A DNA stretch of 61,830 nt, from the NCBI GenBank assembly GCA_018366195.1, contig JAGZIN010000015.1, positions 1-61,830 of the forward strand, read 5' to 3'. Below the pieces are notes generated by a model. It was not told the DNA's origin and did not search any database. It was given only the letters and a program-made list of their open reading frames with translations. The stretch is from Butyricicoccus pullicaecorum. Its GTDB lineage: Bacteria; Bacillota; Clostridia; Oscillospirales; Butyricicoccaceae. The translations under genes and the position numbers were made by a program. Positions 1-8,736 of the stretch are shown piece by piece. The first letter of the stretch is position 1. Each line of letters starts with the position of its first letter.

Positions 1-60
1 CTTCTTTATTATAGCAAAAGGAGTTTTTATTTCTTCATCTTCGGCAATAGCCTTTTTTTG

Positions 61-83
61 AACCACTCGCCTAGCGAGTGGTT
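61..83 (+). terminator. Perfect 10-bp hairpin at left edge
   Basis: AACCACTCGC at 61-70 and GCGAGTGGTT at 74-83 form a perfect stem with a 3-nt CTA loop, followed by a short T run. It may end a plus-strand gene lying left of the window. Short CTAG-centred hairpins like this are also common at ends of IS200/IS605-type elements, so a mobile-element end is an alternative. The left neighbour is not visible. Confidence 0.4.
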
Positions 84-92
84 TTACATCAC

Positions 93-130
93 AAAAAAGA
101 GAGAGATTCCAAAAAATCTCTCTCTTTTTG
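93..130 (-). terminator. Intrinsic terminator after prfC
   Basis: A perfect 15-bp inverted repeat (94-108 and 115-129, 6-nt loop) rich in GAGA/TCTC is flanked by A and T tracts. It begins 2 nt beyond the prfC stop codon, so it terminates the dnaX-ybaB-recR-prfC transcript; it could also act on the plus strand. Confidence 0.8.
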
Positions 131-131
131 T

Positions 132-1727
132 TTACGCATTTTCTGAAAATTCCGACAACCGTAAGCCTTCGTTGTGGTCCGTTGCCCATGAAATATTCCA
201 AGGGCTTGTAAATAACAGCAGCAAATTGTCACGGAAGTCCTGTACCACGCGGGTATCCGATGTGAGCATGAGCTTCTTATAGTCGAAGTCCTCCTCATCA
301 TTTTCAATCCATCTTAAATGCTCGTATGGCAGGTTATCACGAATGATATCGACGCCATACTCATTTTTCAGGCGATATTCCAGCACTTCGAACTGAAGCT
401 GTCCGACAACGCCGACAATCACCTCTTCCATACCGGTATTCGGCTCATGGAAAATCTGAATGGCACCTTCCTGTGCAATCTGTGTTACGCCCTTGACAAA
501 CTGCTTGCGCTTGAGGGTATCCTTTTGGCGCACGGAAGCAAATATTTCAGGCGCAAAGGTCGGGATTCCGGAAAAGGTGCATTTGAGCTTGGGGTCACAG
601 ACCGTATCGCCAATGGAGAAAATACCCGGGTCAAAGACACCGATGATATCCCCCGCATAGGCTTCGTCCACAATAGAGCGGTCCTGTGCCATGAGCTGCT
701 GTGGCTGCGCAAGCTGAATTTTCTTGCCGCCCTGCATGTGATACACATCACTGCCGCGCTCAAATTTACCTGAACAAATGCGCATAAATGCAATACGGTC
801 ACGATGCGCCTTATTCATATTTGCCTGAATCTTAAAGACAAAGGCAGAAAAACGCGCATCAAACGGGTCAATCACGCCGATATCTGCCTTTCTCGGCAGT
901 GGTGAGGAGGTCATTTGCAGGAACTTCTTCAAAAAGGGTTCTACCCCAAAGTTTGTGAGCGCTGAACCAAAGAAGACGGGAGACAGCTTGCCATGGCGCA
1001 CCGCCTCTAAGTCAAATTCATCGCCCGCCCCCTCCAAAAGCTCAATGTCATCTGCAAGTGTTGCATACTGTGCATCAGACAGTAGGGCTTTCAGTGCATC
1101 AGAGCCAAACTTCAGATGGGTTGCTGTAACTTCACGGCGCGCGTCTGCGCCTTCAAATACAATGACCTCATCATCTGCACGGTCATAGACACCTTTGAAC
1201 TCCTTGCCGGAGCCAATCGGCCAATTGACTGCATAGGTTCCAATTCCAAGTTCATTCTCGATTTCTTCCATCAATTCATACGGGTCGCGAGATTCGCGGT
1301 CCATCTTGTTGATAAAGGTAAAAATCGGGATATCGCGCATGACACAAACCTTAAACAGCTTACGTGTCTGTGCCTCGACACCCTTAGAGGCATCAATGAC
1401 CATAACAGCAGAATCTGCCGCCATCAGGGTTCGATAGGTATCCTCCGAAAAATCCTGATGCCCTGGGGTATCCAGAATATTGATGCAGTAATCCTCATAA
1501 TGGAACTGGAGCACCGAGGAAGTAACCGAAATACCACGCTGCTTTTCAATTTCCATCCAGTCTGATACTGCATGGCGGGAATTTTTCTTTCCCTTTACCA
1601 TACCGGCTTCCTGAATTGCACCGCCGTACAGCAGAAATTTCTCGGTGATGGTTGTCTTACCGGCGTCCGGATGTGAAATAATCGCAAAGGTACGCCGATT
1701 TTGTATCTCTTGTCTCAAATCGGACAA
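132..1727 (-). CDS. prfC: Peptide chain release factor 3 (RF3)
   Basis: GTPase that recycles class I release factors from the ribosome after termination; cytosolic. GTP-binding motifs are visible: G1 SHPDAGKTT (about residues 18-26), G3 DTPGH (86-90) and G4 NKMD (140-143), followed by the domain II/III typical of RF3. I chose the TTG at 1727 because GGAGG lies 8 nt upstream; it gives 531 residues, close to the usual 529. An upstream in-frame codon at 1769 would overlap recR by 23 nt and has no ribosome binding site. It is the last gene of the dnaX-ybaB-recR cluster and is followed at once by a terminator. Confidence 0.95.
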   Translation of the reverse strand: MSDLRQEIQNRRTFAIISHPDAGKTTITEKFLLYGGAIQEAGMVKGKKNSRHAVSDWMEIEKQRGISVTSSVLQFHYEDYCINILDTPGHQDFSEDTYRTLMAADSAVMVIDASKGVEAQTRKLFKVCVMRDIPIFTFINKMDRESRDPYELMEEIENELGIGTYAVNWPIGSGKEFKGVYDRADDEVIVFEGADARREVTATHLKFGSDALKALLSDAQYATLADDIELLEGAGDEFDLEAVRHGKLSPVFFGSALTNFGVEPFLKKFLQMTSSPLPRKADIGVIDPFDARFSAFVFKIQANMNKAHRDRIAFMRICSGKFERGSDVYHMQGGKKIQLAQPQQLMAQDRSIVDEAYAGDIIGVFDPGIFSIGDTVCDPKLKCTFSGIPTFAPEIFASVRQKDTLKRKQFVKGVTQIAQEGAIQIFHEPNTGMEEVIVGVVGQLQFEVLEYRLKNEYGVDIIRDNLPYEHLRWIENDEEDFDYKKLMLTSDTRVVQDFRDNLLLLFTSPWNISWATDHNEGLRLSEFSENA

Positions 1728-1746
1728 AGTCGATTCCTCCAAAAAT

Positions 1747-2346
1747 CTAAATCTCTCGTCTGCCCTCAAGCGCGCGCATCAGGGTCACCTCATCGACATA
1801 CTCCAGATGACCTCCCACCGGTATACCGTACGCCAGACGGCTGACCGCAACACCAAACGGTTTGAGCAGACGCGCCAAATACATCGCCGTTGCCTCGCCC
1901 TCCGTATCCGGATTGGTCGCAATGATGACTTCCCGCACCTCTGTATCTGCCACACGCTGCAGCAGCTCACGAATTCGGATATCATCTGGTCCTACGTGAT
2001 TCATTGGTGAAATCACGCCATGCAGCACATGATACAGACCATTAAATTCACGGGTGCGTTCAAATGCCAGTACATCGCGCGGGTCGGTCACCACACAGAT
2101 AATGCCCGCATCTCGATTGGGATTCGAGCAGATGGGACAAACCTCTGTATCGGTCAGATTTTGACAAACCTGACAGGTAAACACCGTGCTTTTCGCCTGT
2201 ACAATGGCATCTGCAAAGCGCTGTGCATCTTCCTTGGACATATCCAGTACAAAAAACGCGAGACGCTGTGCTGTTTTCTGTCCAATTCCGGGCAGACGGG
2301 CAAATTCTTCAATTAACCGCTCGACCGGCGGCGCAAAGAATTTCAT
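1747..2346 (-). CDS. recR: Recombination mediator protein RecR
   Basis: RecR works with RecO/RecF in loading RecA at gaps during recombinational repair. The 199 residues show the family layout: helix-hairpin-helix near 15-30 (LPGIGQKTAQRLA), a four-cysteine zinc finger (C58, C61, C70, C73), and a Toprim domain from about residue 81 (CVVTDPRDV...TNPDTEGEAT). It lies 3 nt after ybaB and 19 nt before the prfC start, in the classic dnaX-ybaB-recR order. Full length. Confidence 0.97.
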   Translation of the reverse strand: MKFFAPPVERLIEEFARLPGIGQKTAQRLAFFVLDMSKEDAQRFADAIVQAKSTVFTCQVCQNLTDTEVCPICSNPNRDAGIICVVTDPRDVLAFERTREFNGLYHVLHGVISPMNHVGPDDIRIRELLQRVADTEVREVIIATNPDTEGEATAMYLARLLKPFGVAVSRLAYGIPVGGHLEYVDEVTLMRALEGRREI

Positions 2347-2349
2347 TTT

Positions 2350-2700
2350 TTAGAGAATGCCCGGGATACCGCCGCTCATACCGCCGGTAATGGTACGCAT
2401 GTTATTTTCGGACTGCTCCTGTGCTTTACGCAGTGCCTCATTGATTGCTGCCATCACCAAATCCTGAAGCATCTCGATATCCTCCGGATCGACAACCTCC
2501 TTCTTGATTTCCAGAGACTTGAGAGAAGTGGTGCCCAGTACAACAGCCTTGACCGCACCGCCGCCAGCGGTTGCCTCGGTTTCAGTCTGTGCCATTTCCT
2601 CCTGTGCGCGCAGCATTTCCTGCTGCATCTTCTGTGCATGCTTAATCATGGCCTGCATGTTCATGCCGCCGCCCATTCCGCCAAATTTGCCCTTTGCCAT
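2350..2700 (-). CDS. YbaB/EbfC nucleoid-associated protein
   Basis: Small (116 aa) DNA-binding protein of the YbaB/EbfC family, found between dnaX and recR in most bacteria. It has a glycine/methionine-rich N-terminus, a charged helical segment (MQQEMLRAQEEMAQTETEA) and the conserved core with VDPEDIEMLQDLV. The family forms dimers and binds DNA; its physiological role is only partly known. It starts 20 nt after dnaX with an AGGAGG-like site and is co-transcribed with recR. Confidence 0.95.
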   Translation of the reverse strand: MAKGKFGGMGGGMNMQAMIKHAQKMQQEMLRAQEEMAQTETEATAGGGAVKAVVLGTTSLKSLEIKKEVVDPEDIEMLQDLVMAAINEALRKAQEQSENNMRTITGGMSGGIPGIL

Positions 2701-2720
2701 TTTGAATTCCTCCTAAACGA

Positions 2721-4304
2721 TTAAAACTCTGTGACATGAATGTCAAATTCTTTTGCTCTTTCCAAAATCTCGTCAGACGCTGCTTTGCTCTGTGGACGCG
2801 GCTTTTGGTTCGGTTCGAATATCTTGACCCGAACTGCCGTTCCCGCCACAGCCGCTGCAATTTCTGACAATCTATCGATGGTCGGCTGTGCCTTTGCAAG
2901 CCCAGCCGTTACATCATCTTCACAAAATACAAGGATTTGGTTTCCCTCACGTTCCGCATGGGACGAAATCTGTAAACATGTGAGTGCCCCCATATTAATC
3001 ACACCGCTCGCCCGCTCGAGCACCTGCTCCCAGCCACTCCACTCGGTATGCGGTGTTTCCGGCTCAGGCTGGATTTGCAGCGCCGCCGGTTCTTCATCTT
3101 TCGGCACAGCCGACACCGCAGGCTGTCCCACGTCCACCGAAGCGGGTGCTGCAATCGCAGGCACTCCATGACGGACGCGTTCTTCCAGCGCCTCAACTCT
3201 GCCTGCAAGCGAGTCATATCCTGCTCCGTTCATCGTACACAGACGAATCATGCTGAACTCTGCTTCCACACGCCGATTGCTTGCGGACTTCATACGCCCA
3301 ATGGCATCTTGCAAAATACGGCTATATGCAATCAGCTCTGTTGGGGCAAGCCCTTCTCCCAGTGCACGAAGCTGTGCGATGGAATAGGCGGGAGAAATCA
3401 AGCTGGCGGCATCTTCGTTTGCTGTTTTGACCAACAGCATGTCCCGAATCAAGCTCAAAAGCTGATCCATTACCGCAGTGAGGTCGCGTCCGGATTCATA
3501 CGCCTGCCCAATCTCACAGATAGCTGCTGAAAGATTCCCGCTTTGAATGGCTTCCATGAGTGCTATGGCATCGTTTTTTCCGAGTATCCCAAGGCTTCGA
3601 GAAATTTCCTGCTCATCAATCGGGTCATAGCCTGCCGCGCGGTCGAGCATAGACAGCGCATCACGCATTGCACCGTCTGCCAGCCGCGCAATGAGCTGCG
3701 CCCCGCCCTCTGTCAAAGGAAGCTGCTCACTTGCAGCAATTTGCAGCAGACGTTTTGCCATGGCATCGACTGTAATCCGCCGGAAGTCAAACCGTTGACA
3801 TCGTGATAAAATCGTTGCTGGAACCTTGTGAATCTCCGTTGTTGCCAAAATAAACATCACATGTTCAGGCGGTTCCTCCAAGGTTTTCAGCAGCGCATTG
3901 AACGCCCCCGAGGACAGCATGTGTACCTCATCGATGATAAACACTTTTTTACGCACCGCTGCCGGCGCATAGCGCACTTCATCTCGAATTTCGCGTACAT
4001 TATCCACACCATTATTCGACGCTGCATCAATTTCTACAACGTCCAGAACCGAGCCGTCCAAAATTCCCTGACATGCAGGGCACTGGTTGCAGGGGTCACC
4101 TTCTTCCAGATGCTCGCAGTTGACTGCGCGCGCCAAAATCTTTGCGCAAGTTGTTTTTCCAGTTCCTCTTGTACCGGTAAACAGGTAAGCATGTGACAAT
4201 CGACCCGTCCGCAGCTGTGCACGCAGCGTATCGGTAATATGCTGCTGACCAATCACATCAGCAAAACAGAGCGGACGCCACTTCCGATAGAGCGCCTGAT
4301 ACAT
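2721..4304 (-). CDS. dnaX: DNA polymerase III subunit gamma/tau
   Basis: Clamp-loader ATPase subunit of the replicative polymerase. Visible motifs: Walker A GTRGTGKT (44-51), a zinc finger with C63, C72, C75 and C78, Walker B-type IIDEVHML (123-130), and the SRC sensor motif (SRCQRFDF). The C-terminal third (after about 370) is variable and proline/alanine-rich, as in tau subunits. At 527 aa it is a normal Firmicute length. The ATG is preceded by GGGAGG. It lies directly downstream of the SRP RNA gene and its terminator and heads dnaX-ybaB-recR-prfC. Confidence 0.97.
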   Translation of the reverse strand: MYQALYRKWRPLCFADVIGQQHITDTLRAQLRTGRLSHAYLFTGTRGTGKTTCAKILARAVNCEHLEEGDPCNQCPACQGILDGSVLDVVEIDAASNNGVDNVREIRDEVRYAPAAVRKKVFIIDEVHMLSSGAFNALLKTLEEPPEHVMFILATTEIHKVPATILSRCQRFDFRRITVDAMAKRLLQIAASEQLPLTEGGAQLIARLADGAMRDALSMLDRAAGYDPIDEQEISRSLGILGKNDAIALMEAIQSGNLSAAICEIGQAYESGRDLTAVMDQLLSLIRDMLLVKTANEDAASLISPAYSIAQLRALGEGLAPTELIAYSRILQDAIGRMKSASNRRVEAEFSMIRLCTMNGAGYDSLAGRVEALEERVRHGVPAIAAPASVDVGQPAVSAVPKDEEPAALQIQPEPETPHTEWSGWEQVLERASGVINMGALTCLQISSHAEREGNQILVFCEDDVTAGLAKAQPTIDRLSEIAAAVAGTAVRVKIFEPNQKPRPQSKAASDEILERAKEFDIHVTEF

Positions 4305-4328
4305 GGTGTGCCTCCCTCATGCAGAATG

Positions 4329-4358
4329 AAAAAAATGGGCAGATTTATCACCTGCCCA
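4329..4358 (-). terminator. Intrinsic terminator after SRP RNA
   Basis: TGGGCAG/CTGCCCA stem (4336-4342 and 4352-4358); on the minus strand it is followed by a run of seven T (4329-4335). It lies between the 3' end of the SRP RNA and dnaX, so dnaX expression from the SRP promoter would need read-through. Confidence 0.8.
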
Positions 4359-4383
4359 CCTTTCCAACGCTTTCTATGGCTAT

Positions 4384-4685
4384 GCAGTGCCCTGTAAGAC
4401 CGCACACCAGAAGATCGAAACGAACATCCAGACAGCCTTTTTACCAAATCAACTCAAAATCGGCAGTTCTGTGGCACACGCAGGGTTCTGTTTAATGCTG
4501 CTCGGTTCCCCGCCTGACATGGTTCGCAGTCCCACGTTGCACAGTACCAATCTCTCATCATTGATTTGTTAACTGCAAGCATCCAAATGCCGCCCCTCCC
4601 AACTGGGATTCAGCCCTGCTATAGCGGATTGCAGGAAAAGGGCACCGCTGCCTCCCCGCCTAGTGCGACCTTACAGGACACTACA
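4384..4685 (-). ncRNA. ffs: Signal recognition particle RNA, large type
   Basis: About 300 nt, the large SRP RNA form of Gram-positive bacteria with an Alu domain. The 5' part (GTGTCCTGTAAGGTCGCAC, near 4663-4681) pairs with the 3' part (GTGCGGTCTTACAGGGCAC, near 4387-4405), closing the molecule. The S-domain segment carries TGTCAGGCGGGGAACCGAGC, resembling the conserved SRP helix 8 motif that binds Ffh. A strong promoter lies upstream and an intrinsic terminator downstream, and it sits directly before dnaX, as often in Firmicutes. The exact ends are estimated. Confidence 0.88.
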
Positions 4686-4699
4686 TAACATACTGGTAT

Positions 4700-4728
4700 A
4701 TTATACTATAACCTTATTCCGATTTCAA
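4700..4728 (-). promoter_or_regulatory. Sigma-A promoter of SRP RNA gene
   Basis: Minus strand: -35 TTGAAA (4728-4723), 17-nt spacer, perfect -10 TATAAT (4705-4700). It lies in the gap right after the penicillin-binding protein stop, about 20 nt upstream of the first conserved SRP RNA bases. Confidence 0.85.
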
Positions 4729-4741
4729 GACCCAAATTGTC

Positions 4742-7219
4742 TCAATTTTCTGGGTCTTCCTCCTCTGTGTCCGAGCTCTCCGGAGGTGGAGACTGTGTCT
4801 GTTCCTCCTCAGACGAGGAATTTGGTTCTGTGGATTCGGTTCCGCTATTTTCAGGATCACCCTCCTGCGTACTCTGCTCCTCCTCATCATCGCTGCTGAA
4901 GATGGAATGTTTGCTGTAACATACGCCAAGAGAACCGCCAGAAACGGTGACATCTCCCGAGCCAACCGGATCATTTTCACCAGTATAGCAATATGGAGCG
5001 TCCTCAATGGAGGGTGAAAAGTCAATTGGGAACTTTCGGGTCAAATCCATCTTGCCAACGGTGCCTGTTCGCCAGCATCGGCTGGTTGCAATGCGTCCGG
5101 TATCCCGACAGATTTCCACATACTTGTGCAGATAGCAATCCTGTTCCGGCTCATCTCCCTTCCAGAAGCGACCGGTTGACACACGGCTTCCGCGCGCATC
5201 ATCACTGCACGCACTGACGGGAGAATACCCACTGTCTTCACAATAGCTTGCGTTTACAAAGTTGGAGTCATCGCCCATATCAAACTGTGCATTGGGCAAA
5301 TCCTCGTGAATTCTGCGCATCACCGTTGTCCACAGGGATAGGGCAGAGTTGCCCGAAATCCCCTCCAGATTATAGCTCTGGTCGTAACCGAACCATGTGG
5401 CACCTACATAGTATGGAGTAAGACCGCAGAACCATACATCACGCTTTGCGGTCGTGGTTCCTGTCTTACCTGCCGTTTCGATTCCCGGAATGGTGGCACG
5501 CCGTCCGGTTCCGGACTCAGTCACCTCCTTGAGTGCATCTAGCATATAATATGCTGTTTTTTCATTCTTGAAGGCATTCTTTTCCTCTGGTGTTGTATAG
5601 TCAATGAGCACATTGCCCTCGCCATCCTCCACCTTGGAATAGGTGCGAGAGCCAGAATATTTGCCGTTGTTCGCAAAAATGGTATAACCTGCCGCCATTT
5701 CACGCACCGTGACACCGCCATTCATGCCACCCAATGCAAGCGGCGCATAATCAATGTCCGCATTGGGATTGAGGTGGTCAAATCCAAGGGTATCATGCAA
5801 AAATTCATAGGAGCGCTGCGGAGTTATCATATCCAGCACACGTACAGCAACACAGTTGATTGAGCTGGCAATGGCATTGCGCACAACCATCTGCCCCTGA
5901 TAGCGCCGGTTATCATTACGCGGCCACGCCTTTCCATTGTATACCTTGAACGGCATATCCGTCACAGCAGAATATGGCGTAATTTTTCCGTCGTCCATCG
6001 CCGGACCATAGACCGCGAGCGGCTTAATGGAGGAGCCTGGCTGACGGGTTGTCATCGTTGCGCGGTTTGTCAGCAGACTGCCTTCCTTCTTTCCGCGTCC
6101 GCCCACCAGTCCTACCACATTTCCCTGCTTATCACAGACCACCATCGCAGATTGTGGCACCACACCATTTTTGCGGGCACGTGGGAAATTCGATTCATCG
6201 GTATAGACATCGTCCATGATTGCCTGAATATCCTGGTCGATGGTTGCATAAATCTGCAAACCGCCAGACATGACACGAGAGCGCGCAAGGTCATAGGAAA
6301 TACTTTGTTTTTTCTGTAAGTCCTCGGTCAACTCCTGAATGATTGCCTCTGTAAACCAAGAATACGGCTGATTGTTCTGCTGCTTATAATCATCTGATTT
6401 ATATACCAGCTCGGTTATAAGCGCCTCCTGATACTGGCTCTCTCCAATAAACCCTTGCTCTTTCATGGCAAAAAGCACCTTTTCCTGCCGCTCCTTGACA
6501 TTCTCAGGGTTGCGGAACGGATTATATCGGGTTGGCGCATTGGGAATAGAGGCAAGCACCGCACATTCTGCCAGATTCAGCTCCCCCAACTCTTTGCCAA
6601 AATAAGTCATGGCTGCAACCTTAATGCCCGCTGCACGGTTGCCATACGGAATCGTATTGAGATACATCTCCAAAATCTGTTCCTTGGCGGTGGTACCCAG
6701 ATTTTTTTCCAGCGTCAATGCCTGAAAGATTTCATTGATTTTTCGCTTGACAGACTTATCGCTGTTTCCTGTGAGATTCTTGATGAGCTGCTGAGTAATG
6801 GTGGAGCCGCCGCCCGCACCATCATCGCCTGTTACAAACCCCTGCACAGCCCCCAAAGTACGAATCCAGTCTACACCGTGATGGGTATAGAAGCGTTTGT
6901 CCTCAATGGCCACCACTGCATTCTGCAAATCCTTCGGGACTTCAGACAGCTCTACCCACTGCCTGTTCACGTCCCCTTCCAGCGTTTCATAAATCTCATA
7001 TTCTCCGCTTGTCTTGCTTTTGGCATAGATGACAGTGGTCTTTGCCAGCTCTCTGCTGTAAGAGGATACATCAATATCAGCGTTTGGCACAACGCAAATG
7101 CCAATATAAAATGCCAGCGCAATTCCGCACAAGCAAGCTGTTACAATTCCAATGAGCGGGATTGCCAAAATCGCCATTACAATCTTGCGTGCTTTGGAAC
7201 TCTTTTTTTCTTTTGCCAT
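4742..7219 (-). CDS. Class A penicillin-binding protein (PBP1A)
   Basis: Bifunctional peptidoglycan synthase of 825 aa. A membrane anchor spans about 12-44 after a basic cytoplasmic tail. The GT51 glycosyltransferase domain follows with EDKRFYTHHG (106-115) and GGGSTITQQL (137-146). The transpeptidase domain has the catalytic S396xxK399, S453-I-N455 and K585TGT motifs. The C-terminal 60 or so residues are a low-complexity Ser/Glu/Pro/Thr tail. AAGGAGG lies 11 nt before the ATG. It is probably a single-gene transcript: the next minus-strand feature is the SRP RNA with its own promoter. The family is clear; which PBP1 paralogue it is equivalent to is not. Confidence 0.95.
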   Translation of the reverse strand: MAKEKKSSKARKIVMAILAIPLIGIVTACLCGIALAFYIGICVVPNADIDVSSYSRELAKTTVIYAKSKTSGEYEIYETLEGDVNRQWVELSEVPKDLQNAVVAIEDKRFYTHHGVDWIRTLGAVQGFVTGDDGAGGGSTITQQLIKNLTGNSDKSVKRKINEIFQALTLEKNLGTTAKEQILEMYLNTIPYGNRAAGIKVAAMTYFGKELGELNLAECAVLASIPNAPTRYNPFRNPENVKERQEKVLFAMKEQGFIGESQYQEALITELVYKSDDYKQQNNQPYSWFTEAIIQELTEDLQKKQSISYDLARSRVMSGGLQIYATIDQDIQAIMDDVYTDESNFPRARKNGVVPQSAMVVCDKQGNVVGLVGGRGKKEGSLLTNRATMTTRQPGSSIKPLAVYGPAMDDGKITPYSAVTDMPFKVYNGKAWPRNDNRRYQGQMVVRNAIASSINCVAVRVLDMITPQRSYEFLHDTLGFDHLNPNADIDYAPLALGGMNGGVTVREMAAGYTIFANNGKYSGSRTYSKVEDGEGNVLIDYTTPEEKNAFKNEKTAYYMLDALKEVTESGTGRRATIPGIETAGKTGTTTAKRDVWFCGLTPYYVGATWFGYDQSYNLEGISGNSALSLWTTVMRRIHEDLPNAQFDMGDDSNFVNASYCEDSGYSPVSACSDDARGSRVSTGRFWKGDEPEQDCYLHKYVEICRDTGRIATSRCWRTGTVGKMDLTRKFPIDFSPSIEDAPYCYTGENDPVGSGDVTVSGGSLGVCYSKHSIFSSDDEEEQSTQEGDPENSGTESTEPNSSSEEEQTQSPPPESSDTEEEDPEN

Positions 7220-7305
7220 ATCGTGTTATGCCTCCTTATGCACGGCCGCAAAGGTCGCCAATGCCAACGCCCTCTCATAAGCGCTTCTGGCATATAGGCG
7301 ATTAC

Positions 7306-7335
7306 AGTATATCATATCCCTCTGAAAATTTCCAA
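7306..7335 (-). promoter_or_regulatory. Likely promoter of the PBP1A gene
   Basis: Minus strand -35 TTGGAA (7335-7330), 18-nt spacer, -10 TATACT (7311-7306), about 90 nt upstream of the PBP start. Confidence 0.55.
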
Positions 7336-7427
7336 CATTTTTATTCTTTATGTATGATTCTCTGCTTAGAAAGCCATACTGAATCACACAATCCTTTGGA
7401 ATACACCATTGTTTGGAGGGACATTTC

Positions 7428-7745
7428 ATGCAAATTCAAAATCGTTCTACGGGCTTTCATATCATGATATTATCGCTCACTTTTCTTTCTGTTATTCTGC
7501 TTTTATTCTCTTTACTGTGGCCAAAGCCACTGCCTTCCAGCGCCCCGCTGCCTGAAACGCCATACACAGCCAAAAGCGTTGGACATCAGGTTGTCATCTA
7601 CCAAACCGGACACAGCGAGCCCATCTTAATGACTGGAATCGACATTCGCACCCTGCCTCCTACCGACCAGCAGGCACTGTCACAGGGCATTGCTCTGCGT
7701 GATGCCACCGAAATCGCACATCTTTTAGAGGATTACGACGCATAA
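7428..7745 (+). CDS. Membrane-anchored protein with BofC-like C-terminal domain
   Basis: Small protein (105 aa) of unproven function. One membrane span near residues 12-32 follows a short N-terminus; after a proline-rich linker the rest should be outside the membrane. The outer part (YTAKSVGHQVVIY...LMTGIDIRTLP...L..GI, ending LLEDYDA) resembles the C-terminal domain of BofC, a forespore protein of Bacillus that controls SpoIVB signalling; this similarity is from memory. The ATG at 7428 has GGAGGG 7 nt upstream. It lies 63 nt before the spore gene pdaA, which makes a sporulation or envelope role plausible. Confidence 0.7.
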   Translation: MQIQNRSTGFHIMILSLTFLSVILLLFSLLWPKPLPSSAPLPETPYTAKSVGHQVVIYQTGHSEPILMTGIDIRTLPPTDQQALSQGIALRDATEIAHLLEDYDA

Positions 7746-7808
7746 GCATATCCCGCCCGTCTGACACATACAGTGTACTAACAAACTGTATGAAAGGCGG
7801 TGTATCTC

Positions 7809-8639
7809 TTGTTTTTATCCCCTAAGCAGATGAAAAAAATCCGCTCTGTTCTTGTTGTCACAGCATTTATCCTTGCCCTTGCCGGTGCTGGTGCATTCTA
7901 TCAGGCACATTTCGGACCGATTTCTGCCGTGGCTTCCGAAATCACCAACTGGGGGCTTTCTTTTCCCACTCCCGGGCAGCCCCCGATTGGAAACGCTTCC
8001 TCAGAGCAGCTGGAAGCACTCTCTGCCCGTTATCTGGGCGATTCCCAAAAACCGGTTATCTATTTGACCTTTGATGCCGGCTTTGAAAACGGCAATATGC
8101 CAGCCATTTTGGACGCACTCAACAAGCATCATGCGCCCGCCACTTTCTTTCTGGTCGGAAACTTCCTGAAAACCGAACCGGACCTTGTCCGCCGTATGGT
8201 AGACGAGGGGCATCTGATAGGCAACCATACCATGACGCACCCGGATATGTCCAAAATCTCCGACATTGACTCTTTCCGTGCAGAGCTTGCAGGAGTAGAA
8301 CAGCTGTATGAAGAAATCATCGGCAGCCCAATGCCCAAGCTGTATCGTCCCCCACAAGGCAAATTCAACATGGAAAACCTCAAGCAGGCACAAGCACTCG
8401 GCTATACCACTGTTTTTTGGTCGCTTGCCTATGTGGATTGGTATGCCGACAATCAGCCAACCCGCGAACAGGCCTTCGATAAGCTGCTGCCGCGTATCCA
8501 CAACGGTGCCATCGTGCTGCTGCACTCTACCTCCTCCACGAATGCCAAAATTTTAGATGAACTTTTGACGAAATGGGAGCAAGCTGGTTATACATTTGGT
8601 GCTCTATCCGACCTTGCGCTGGAACCGCTCTCCTCCTAA
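7809..8639 (+). CDS. pdaA: Muramic delta-lactam forming deacetylase PdaA
   Basis: Polysaccharide deacetylase (NodB/CE4 fold) that removes the acetyl group from N-acetylmuramic acid so that muramic delta-lactam forms in the spore cortex; needed for germination in Bacillus. The N-terminal signal/anchor segment is followed by the family hallmark TNWGLSF, then TFDAGFENG in place of the TFDDG of generic deacetylases, and the metal-binding NHTMTH. About 276 aa, a normal length. The start is uncertain: TTG at 7809 has AAAGGCGG at good spacing; GTG at 7800 and ATG at 7830 are alternatives. It implies that the organism sporulates. Confidence 0.92.
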   Translation: MFLSPKQMKKIRSVLVVTAFILALAGAGAFYQAHFGPISAVASEITNWGLSFPTPGQPPIGNASSEQLEALSARYLGDSQKPVIYLTFDAGFENGNMPAILDALNKHHAPATFFLVGNFLKTEPDLVRRMVDEGHLIGNHTMTHPDMSKISDIDSFRAELAGVEQLYEEIIGSPMPKLYRPPQGKFNMENLKQAQALGYTTVFWSLAYVDWYADNQPTREQAFDKLLPRIHNGAIVLLHSTSSTNAKILDELLTKWEQAGYTFGALSDLALEPLSS

Positions 8640-8678
8640 TAGACGAACCCCCACAGCAGACGGTTCCATATACGGGGC

Positions 8679-8727
8679 AAAAAAGTCTGGGAAACAATGC
8701 ACACTGCATTGTCCCCCAGACTTTTTT
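8679..8727. terminator. Bidirectional terminator between pdaA and aroF
   Basis: A long imperfect stem (AAAAAAGTCTGGG...CCCAGACTTTTTT) containing the inner palindrome AATGCACACTGCATT. A tracts on the left and T tracts on the right let it stop both converging transcripts. Confidence 0.85.
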
Positions 8728-8736
8728 ATTGGAATA

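Noticed and set aside
6455..7297. 280-codon open frame antisense to the PBP gene
   Set aside because: Fully overlaps the conserved glycosyltransferase domain on the other strand; no binding site.
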